Of a stretch of 64,000 bases of DNA, positions 56,612 through 64,000 are shown in pieces. Position numbers and translations under genes: made by a program. Source of the stretch: Paragonimus skrjabini miyazakii (Eukaryota; Platyhelminthes; Trematoda; Plagiorchiida; Troglotrematidae); NCBI GenBank assembly GCA_014338405.1, contig JTDE01000255.1, positions 90,760 to 154,759 of the forward strand. Direction: 5' to 3'. How positions within the stretch are numbered: position 1 is the first letter of the stretch; each line of letters starts with the position of its first letter. The notes under the pieces are model-generated. The model had not been told where the DNA came from. It ran no database searches and saw only the letters and a list, made by a program, of their open reading frames with translations.

Positions 56612-56686
56612 GATTGAACAGCACCCACAACTGACCGCAGCTGTCGCATTCCCATAGATAATCCAGTCGGCCCCTTCCGAAAAGAA

Positions 56687-56731
56687 GCACTAGACTCGAG
56701 TTTCGCTCTCATTAGAGCTCGTCAGTAGTGC
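56687..56731 (-). ncRNA. Hammerhead ribozyme, type I, fully intact
   Basis: A 45-nt motif on the - strand: GCACUA, CUGACGA, stem II GCUCU-AAUG-AGAGC (five perfect pairs), GAAA, C-UCGA-G (one-pair stem III next to the A-U core pair), UC, then UAGUGC giving six perfect stem I pairs. Every conserved core nucleotide is present, and cleavage would fall after the C of GUC. Hammerheads with very short stem III are known from schistosome SINEs and Penelope-like elements. Cleavage is predicted, not shown. Confidence 0.9.
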
Positions 56732-56749
56732 ATATCATCGGCACTGCCG

Positions 56750-56804
56750 GGACTTGAACCATGGACACGCTGTTCATGAGGCAACTGTGTTTACCACTGC
56801 GCCA
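56750..56804 (-). promoter_or_regulatory. Internal RNA polymerase III promoter (A and B boxes) of the SINE
   Basis: The A box is TGGCGCAGTGG (within 56794-56804) and the B box is GGTTCAAGTCC (56750-56760), matching tRNA consensus TRGCNNAGYNGG and GGTTCRANTCC with at most one difference each. Confidence 0.75.
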
Positions 56805-56851
56805 TTGACCTCGCGTTAGGCACGATCGTAACGATAGAAAAACGTGAATGT

Positions 56852-58974
56852 TTTTGTGCAACGAAAGGTATGTAGTGGGTTTTCTCTATTCATTGTTGCC
56901 AAACGATTCTCAGTCCAACGGTTACGTCAGAATGACACAATAACGCAACTGATGTTGTTAGGTTGACTTCGGCCATGACAAACATGAATGTTTTAATTTT
57001 TCTACCGTTACAAGGTAGCAACGTAATATGAGCTTCGTTCGGTTACAATCCCCACCCTGTGGTCGCCAGGTTAGTTCGAGAAAGAAGCCTATGTCATCAC
57101 CCACTATCACTCATTAAATGATGCCCTGGTAACTCGGTCTGATATTTGGTTGACCTCATTTGGAGTTGGCATCTAAACTCAACAATAATCAACCGACCGG
57201 ACCTGAGGGTCAGTCAGAACAGTGCCGGACTGGCCGTTGTATTCAAAAGAAAAAAACTTCGATCGGATTGTCAAGCCAATCCGCCTTATATTTCATTGTA
57301 CATAGTTGTGGGAGGCGTCACCACTGAGTGTGGGAATATTTTGAGAGACGTAATTTCGTTGCTACCTCCAAACCGTCGGCCTGCCCTGCTTTTTCCATTA
57401 GTCTCAGGTAGTATAAGGTCCACAACAAATGATTTCATGAGCTGATTATCAATGTCAGACATGATACTTGCACAATAGGGTTGATTGTAGTCAAATAGAT
57501 CAACACTTTAGCCAGCAGAATCGGCGTAGTCCAGCCTCGTTTAGTAATCGAATAAATTATGAGCCACTAGTTATATTCACGGATGTCTTTCATGGTTCGT
57601 TTCCTTCCCTCACCTTGTTATTAACTCGCAGCTGTATATCTGTTCCAGGGGGAAAATCTCTGCCACAGTATGTAATGGTCGTACTTCTCTGTTCAATAGT
57701 TACATGTTTTTTCCATAGCCACACAAAATGACTTGCCTGAGTTGGTCGACCGGTCCAATATGTTGTCGTTAGCACAGAACACGTGCAAACACTATTTCAT
57801 TTCGCTACTCGAGTGAACTAACATAAAATCTCTGTAATTGCTATTTGCATTTCCACATCTCAGATCCCTCCAAGATCGCGGTTACTAAAACCCAGTGGTT
57901 GCATTTGGTCGCACGTATACCATATCCATCCACGTGAGTAGTACTTTGAGGAAAACTACATGAATACACTTCTGTATTTAATAGCTCATTTGCGAGTTGG
58001 TCATGCCGTTTATCACAAACTCAGTGGAGTTAGTAGACCTATACGGATGAATGGGAATAGCCACCAACTGGTCGTGTTTCCGATGAATTTTGCCCATCAA
58101 TCATGCTACTTTTAAAATCTGCGATACACTGTTTTAGCGTTTCCCATCGCAAAGACATTTCCAACACGTAAAGTATGCGGATACCTCAGTTGTTCTTAAC
58201 CGCCCAAACAACAAACGAAAATCTTACATAATCTAGGCACACTCATAGGCTATGCATTAGTTTAATCATGGCTAACTTCCAAAAATTAGGAAGTGTAAAA
58301 TCAGTTTGTGGTTACTCTAAATAGAGCATTCTCCGTTCACTGAGAAGATGGGCGTTTTCGGTTATGACCCCATCGTTTCACCATTCATCGCCTGCATACA
58401 GCATCGTTCGGCATGACCAACAAAGCCAGCACAGTGGTCCCCGGTGACGTCGCACATAGCGTCCGTCAGCCATGTATACAAGAGAACTGATGAAAATGTC
58501 CTCACAAACTGATTCACTCTCATATTACAACTCAAAATCTACCACGACCCTAAACCTCACTCCCATTGGACGTGAGATCCACAGACACTCCTAACCACTC
58601 GCACCCCTTTACCTGTCAAAGGAACCAATACGGTCCGCAGTTTGATGAATTAGTAGGGACAGGGTCAGATGATCTGTGCTCCACTGTGACCGCTAACTCC
58701 ATTCTCATTAAGCAAAGCCGCTGACGTCCCTCGCATAACCCGTACCACTTCTTCTATCAAAGTAGCCAATCTGAAGTGCTCTAATTAAGATTGGTTGTCC
58801 CTTCCGGTTAGTTGGACCAATCGCGTTCTAGCCGTCACGTCTAAGACTTTAACATGGAAATCCTAATGCACCAAAGTGATTTGCTTTTGCATGAAATGGG
58901 AAGTCTTGTGCCTAAAATGGAAACAGATATGTAAAATTGCATAGTGATAGAGGTACCATGCACGCACTCCAAGC
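56852..58974. other. No recognisable gene
   Basis: Frames of up to 99 codons (57146-57445) without a recognised family. No tandem array or structural RNA was seen. Confidence 0.45.
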
Positions 58975-59045
58975 TGGTTTGATAGCTGTGATCAATTGTG
59001 GGTGATGGTCAGCTTTAAATTAACCAAATCCCCGACTACCCATTA
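58975..59045 (+). mobile_element. SINE 3' tail fragment
   Basis: Matches only the last part of the SINE on the + strand ('gctgtgatcaattgtgggtg' through 'ccccgactacccattag'). It lies 40 bp before the left arm of the inverted repeat at 59085. Confidence 0.75.
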
Positions 59046-59084
59046 GTGGTTTGATATGTGTGAGTTAGAAGTAAAAGGTAATAT

Positions 59085-59235
59085 GGCGAACAGTCTGTTC
59101 TCGGTTATTCACCATCGAGGCAATTACACAACATTTTACATCATCGTGATTGTCAAGCGAACAAAATCGACGGCCATTAGTCACATAATTACGTCACACA
59201 GTTGTGAATGGGAGGACACTGAGGTAATAAATTCG
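59085..59235 (+). repeat. Left arm of a long inverted repeat
   Basis: About 150 bp that is the reverse complement of 59938-60075 with few differences, for example 'gaacagtctgttctcggtta' at the outer end and 'gtcacacagttgtgaat' at the inner end. The two arms enclose a GIY-YIG Penelope-like segment. Confidence 0.85.
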
Positions 59236-59937
59236 TCCCTCGGACGGATCTAGTGGGTAATGAGGGCCATAGTAACCGTGGCGGCTGTACAAATTTCTTC
59301 TGAGCCCACAACTGTGGGTTACACGACCAAATTCCGATCGCTTCCGCGGTGGCCAGAATATGAAATTTGACTCCTCTGGATTGCCGAGTGGGCAAGTGGT
59401 AAGTGGATTGGAAGGCCACTTCCAGTGAGACTTGATGCCCTGAGTCACCAAAGTGAGCCAGAATTGCACTGTAAATGGACTTCACCTCGCCCTTAGTCAG
59501 CCATGTGGGGTGGTATTCACGTATCCTCTGAGAAAGGCGCCTGGTTGTGCGACCGACGTAGCCTACTCAATATGAGTATGTGATAGAGAAAACACAAAAT
59601 GAGGTTACACACTTACTTAACGTATATTTGAGTCGTGCGTGGATTATCGGCTTGAATCCGAACGATATTCGCAGTTGTGCCACACTGTAAGTGTTTTCAA
59701 TTGCGTTACTCATTCTACGAGTCCCCAGTTCAGCCAGTGCCTCGCCTTTTTAGTCTAGTGTCATATTAACCAACTTCTTTTCCGCAGATGGGAGCCTAAC
59801 TTTCGGTTCTGTCACTTCTATGTGTTTATCGACGAAGTTTACATGCAAGCAGGAATTGTTTTTACGGCGGATATTCACAGGAAACACCTACCTTGTAAAC
59901 CTCCTTTACCAGCTTGACCCGTTCGAGGGGCGAGTTT
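59236..59937 (-). mobile_element. Penelope-like element GIY-YIG segment, inverted copy of 50590-51140
   Basis: The - strand encodes the same peptide as the copy in SDR intron 1: VGYVGRTTRRLSQRIREYHP, then MKSIYSAILAHFGDSGHQVS to NPQLWAQKKFVQ. One difference (P for S) is seen in about 70 residues. It shares the in-frame TGA just before VGYVGRT and the RT-to-endonuclease linker up to about 59860. No complete reverse transcriptase is present, so this is a non-autonomous or truncated piece. Confidence 0.88.
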
Positions 59938-60075
59938 ATTACCTAACTGTCCTCCTATTCACAACTGTGTGACGTAATTATGTGACTAATGGTCGTCGAT
60001 TTTGTTCGCTTGACAATCACGATGATGTAAAATGTTATGTAATTGGCCCGATAATGAATAACCGAGAACAGACTG
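59938..60075 (-). repeat. Right arm of the long inverted repeat
   Basis: Reverse complement of 59085-59235. The bases immediately beyond (60078-60125, 'ccaaaacgctttatacttct' and 'catggggctattcgaa') resemble 51160-51205, just after the intron 1 copy, so both copies share this downstream segment. Confidence 0.85.
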
Positions 60076-60114
60076 TTCTCCAAAACGCTTTATACTTCTG
60101 ATTAACTCATGGGG

Positions 60115-60240
60115 CTATTCGAAACTTTGAATTTCATGAGTTACAGAGTCGAAGGCGTTCTTGGCATCGACGTTAATGCAGATAATTGAAGCACAAGCAA
60201 AAGTAATTGAGAAATTTATGAAGGTTTGATGTCTAGGACT
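60115..60240 (-). pseudogene. Possible reverse transcriptase motif A fragment
   Basis: The - strand frame contains ASIICINVDAKNAFDSVTHE, which looks like motif A of a non-LTR reverse transcriptase (hydrophobics, D, then AF/D-S-V-xH). Neither flank continues convincingly, so it may be an isolated scrap or chance. Confidence 0.35.
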
Positions 60241-60399
60241 GGCCTCAGTGGAACCTGCTGAACGGAAGTTACGGAGTCTACTGCTAACGGCGATCCAACC
60301 TACCAGCACAGCTGCTACCGTTATGCTGAAGATCCCACCTGTCCCGACCTGACCAGCAGCGGCCGCCGTGAAGTCAACCGAAGGGTGCAACCAGTGTAT

Positions 60400-63300
60400 A
60401 GTGGATAGAGCAGATGCTGTAAGTCTGAAACGTTGACTACTGTAGCAGATTCTAGTCCCTGAATTTCAGAAGGCTTTGATATTCGATCAGTCTAAAGTGC
60501 TTGCGAGAGCGGCTGGTTGACCTATTTATTTCAGAGTGCGAACCTTGAAAGCAGCTATATTAATCCGCATTCTATGGCTAAACAAATGACAAAGAAGACC
60601 TGATGCTGGATAGTAAGGGATGGGAATTACCGACACAATTTTACTATGGTTAACTTCATCTTTTGCGGGGCGCACAGAATAATGGTCAGAAATGGGGGTT
60701 GGGAAGGGCCTGAGGGCTTTATCGGATAGGACAGCAGGGAGGGTTTGGTAGTAGCTTGTTTTCGCGTATCCATTCTGCTGTATGCAGAAGACTGGGCGAC
60801 CTGGTTTATACTAACAGACGACTGATACTGAGGTTGTGTCTACTCATGGTTGTATGTGGACTGGGATACCGCCAGGAGGCGAAGACCAAGACGGGAGAAC
60901 TATTAGGATTCTCAACCGAAGACAGTGACTCGAAGGCCTGTATCAGAAGGCAGCGGATGGGTGGCCGTTTATTTGAATTAGTGGTTTTCCAGGAAAAAGT
61001 GACCAATCCTCTTTCAACCCCAACTTGGAAGACGAGGAGACTGGAATTTATCAGAACTTTACCTATTAACCTGCCTGCCATGAATGACTCTGCTGATGTA
61101 ATTCTCATACTACTTAGTTCAGTTAATTTTTTCATCGAGATGCCCAAGCCGATACACAGTGTTAAGATCCGGTCTCGTTGTGACGGTGCATGATTTCGTA
61201 CCTATAATTTGAAATGCATTCTATTTTGTTAATCGTTCCTGCATATTGTTGCAAAAGGTTCGTGTTTCACCTCATTATGCGATCATCACTTTATTATATT
61301 TTCAGATCTATCCAATAGACAATAGGTATGAATGAATGGACGGATTAGTTCACATGAATCCGTTGGATTTTATCTTCACTGTTCGCAATGAACGTATTAA
61401 CAAACAAAAACATGCGTAAATTAAAATCATCCCTCAGTTTCGACTAGAGAAATGTAGACGTCTATGGCTGTGTTCTTCTATCTGTGGTATACCCAGACAT
61501 TCCAAGTGTGTAGGCTCGTGGTAAACATGCGCAAACTAACCGATAGCGGTGTCATCAGATGAATAGTTCAAGTTAAAGTGCATTCGTGTAAGTGTGACAT
61601 GGTGGCGCTTCATTTCGCTTTATCTCACATCGTCATGTCAGTGCATGGAGTAGCTTGTCCAGAGCTGAGGCAGTTGGTTCAGCCCATAAGTATGCGCTTG
61701 CTCGAATGCATGCTTAGATGTGGTCAGTACGAGGTGGTACGAGGTTGTACGAATCACGTGACAATTGCCTCCAATCTGGAACAAAATCCCAATTCGACAC
61801 AAGACATGAGCGCACAGTCACATCCAAAACACGTGCGGCCATCACATGGACTGAGCTGATGCTCTTTTTTATACCAGAGCTAATTATTTAGTCATTCTGG
61901 CGGTTCAGTTTCTTCTTTAGAAACGCAGATGATCACCAACAGCTACATGGATGAAATGGAAGAAAAAAAGACGATTTAATGGGTAATAATTGGGCTGCGG
62001 CTTAGCAGTTTCCTTGACCTGAACATGGTCGCTCCAGGCGTATCAATCGAATGACCAATTAAATGAAAGAAACCATCGTAATGAATGTGGTCTTGGGGCT
62101 GTGACAATGTAACTACGGTGCTATGGTACGCAAGACGATCCGTTTACTAAGCCAGCTGGTTTGCTCTACGTTTTAGGGGCAACCTGGGCGCATCGACGAT
62201 AATTCATCTATCGGAGTGAAGTATAAGGAGCATACTGGTTTTTCGGAGTTAAGTTTAATAAATAAGTTTTATACTAAGCAAACAAACAGTCCTACGGAAA
62301 GCGAACTGAGTTTTGATGACTCCTTACTGCTTTTTGTCCTAAGCCACTTGCTACGCATCAGTAGCTAACTGAAGTGTGTTTTACGTGATACACAATATAG
62401 ATTGGAATGCATAGAAGTAACTTGAACAAGTAAGTTGATCTACAGGGTCAACTGGGCATTGAGCAGTGATAGACCAACATAAGAAAACTGTCAGAATCCA
62501 CTTCGCTTGCGGAATTAAAAACATTGAGTTTTCTCGATTTATTTTGCCAACAGAGAAAAAATATATCGCGAGATGTTAGTTTATTCTTTTCAGTCACGAA
62601 CTTAAAGTATTAGAATATGTGAAACATACGGAGAGCAGCAACAATGGAAACGGCCAACAACTTGGCATTACATAGAAACAGGACTGACATCCGTTCCAGG
62701 GCAAACAAGTTCCGTGAGTCGAGAGTTTACACACACAGTGGAGGACAGCGAGAACTGATTAACATTACTTTGGAGAATACAAGCAATTTAGGATTCCGGC
62801 TGTGCAGTGGCACATGAAACGAGTTGGCGGGGTCACTAATTTATCCTGTTTCTTTGGTGCTCTTTCCAATGGATCGGGTTTGATTTTGGCCTACTGTTCC
62901 TCTTCCTATCGGATTACGTCAACTAATGTATACAACTTGCTTAGCAAAGTAAGAGATTCTCAGAAAAAACGCAAGAGCACGCGGATGCATATGAAAGCGC
63001 ACGAACGACTGTCTAAAAGGACCAACCGTTTTCAAAAAGGACATCTCACTGCGCTGTGGACGCTGCCCACCGGATAAGACAAGATCATTGCCGAACAAAG
63101 TTATCAGTACCAGTATTGTTCTTTGGTTTAACAAGCTTAAAATCAACGAAAAATCTCAAATTCAGTTTAATTGTGAGACTAACTCAGTAACATCTAGCAG
63201 GAAGAATACCGTACCCTTAAACAACTGAGATGGGAGCCTTTCTACGCTGTACTTTACACGCTAATTTAGACAAAGCACTCAGATTGACTAGACTGCCATG

Positions 63301-63832
63301 AACATCACTCGATATTTCATGCTTTGTTTCCTTGAAATAGATTCCAATCGTACGCTACATTCTATTGTGCCGACCTCATGAAACAAACCATTTTCAGTAC
63401 GAACAAGGAAAATTCACATCCGGTCTATTTTCGACATTAACTCGTATTTTTATGAATAATTGTGAGGACGTCTTCCGTCTGTTAGTTAGGCATTCTCAAA
63501 TTACTTTACCACAACTGCATTATCACTCCTGTTTTCTTAAGTGCGCTGTTTACGCTATTACATATTTTGAATGTAAGTCCCTGGTTCAATGAACATGTAG
63601 GTGAGTTGCTCGGTTAGCTTACCGAACACATAAATATAATCCATAGGGGCATACTAGGCATTTCTTTCAAGTGTTGTACCTATTACAATTTCTGAGGTGC
63701 AAGACCTAGAACGAACTTAAACTTTCCTAGTATCTTGATCATTCGCGTGTTGTTTATGCTGCCGCACATCTTGAATTACCAAAAAAGGACCTCCTTGTTA
63801 TTTTGACTGAGATGTTCAGACATACTGAATAT
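60400..63832. other. No recognisable gene
   Basis: Includes the longest frame outside the named genes and elements (145 codons, + strand, 60756-61193), which is overlapped by a 113-codon - strand frame. Neither resembles a known family. Further frames of 93 and 91 codons at 61578 and 62802 are equally unassigned. Confidence 0.45.
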
Positions 63833-64000
63833 CGATGAGTAGTAGGGGATTTTGATTTTCATATAGATTGAACATCACCCACAATTGTTCGCAGCTGTCG
63901 CATTCCCATAGACTTTCCAGTCGACCCCTTTCGAATAGCAGAAGCACTAGACTCGAGTTACGCTCTCATTAGAGCTCATCAGTAGTGCATATCATCGCCA
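63833..64000 (-). mobile_element. tRNA-derived SINE, cut by the window end
   Basis: The - strand tail and hammerhead block are present; the tRNA-like half lies beyond the window. Sequence is close to the copies at 1850 and 56612. Confidence 0.88.
63944..63988 (-). ncRNA. Hammerhead ribozyme motif, GAAA mutated
   Basis: Stem I (GCACUA with UAGUGC), CUGAUGA, stem II GCUCU-AAUG-AGAGC, C-UCGA-G and the GUC site are all intact. GAAA reads GUAA, a change at an essential core adenosine. Expected to be inactive or strongly impaired. Confidence 0.8.

Larger units (their letters stand above)
56612..56851 (-). mobile_element. tRNA-derived SINE, best-preserved copy
   Basis: On the - strand: leader, A box TGGCGCAGTGGTAAACA (56788-56804), B box GGTTCAAGTCC (56750-56760), hammerhead 56687-56731, and tail to about 56612. 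The spacing between the boxes is that of an internal RNA polymerase III promoter. Compared with the longest copies, the leader and the last part of the tail are shorter. Confidence 0.92.

Noticed and set aside
1..64000. CRISPR arrays, operons, ribosome binding sites
   Set aside because: The sequence is eukaryotic with spliced genes; no regularly spaced repeats or bacterial gene organisation were seen.

Overview
The window is eukaryotic and most probably from a digenean trematode (fluke). The evidence is a p40-type small heat shock protein with two alpha-crystallin domains, spliced genes with GT-AG introns of up to 9.8 kb, abundant decayed non-LTR and Penelope-like retroelements, and a tRNA-derived SINE that carries a hammerhead ribozyme, as known for the SM-alpha element of Schistosoma. 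Genus and species cannot be told from the sequence.

Two protein-coding genes are supported, both on the + strand. The first is a small heat shock protein gene of five exons (15251-36474, 378 residues). The second is a retinol-dehydrogenase-like short-chain dehydrogenase (SDR) of three exons (49611-55354, 337 residues). Upstream of the SDR, at about 43262-46975, lies a decayed copy that keeps the same three-exon order. It is therefore an old genomic tandem duplicate and not a retrocopy. No functional link between the two genes is visible.

Layout: 1-3.2 kb, a decayed RTE-like LINE with a SINE nested in its reverse transcriptase; 3.2-9.7 kb, nothing recognised; 9.7-10.7 kb, head-to-head SINE copies around a 100-N gap, then a LINE reverse-transcriptase scrap; 10.7-15.2 kb, nothing recognised; 15.2-36.5 kb, the heat shock gene, whose second intron holds a SINE, a Penelope-like element (PLE) and a second 100-N gap; 36.5-43.3 kb, one SINE scrap; 43.3-47 kb, the SDR pseudogene with SINE scraps in its second intron; 47-49.6 kb, nothing recognised; 49.6-55.4 kb, the SDR gene, with a PLE fragment in each intron; 56.6-64 kb, SINEs and a GIY-YIG PLE piece lying between long inverted repeats.

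The most interesting content is the SINE family. At least seven copies retain a recognisable 45-nt type I hammerhead motif, and the copy at 56687-56731 (- strand) has every core base and all stem I and stem II pairs intact. Also notable is a nearly identical pair of inverted PLE fragments that bracket SDR exons 2 and 3. Most other open reading frames here are short, have no recognisable family and are probably chance.
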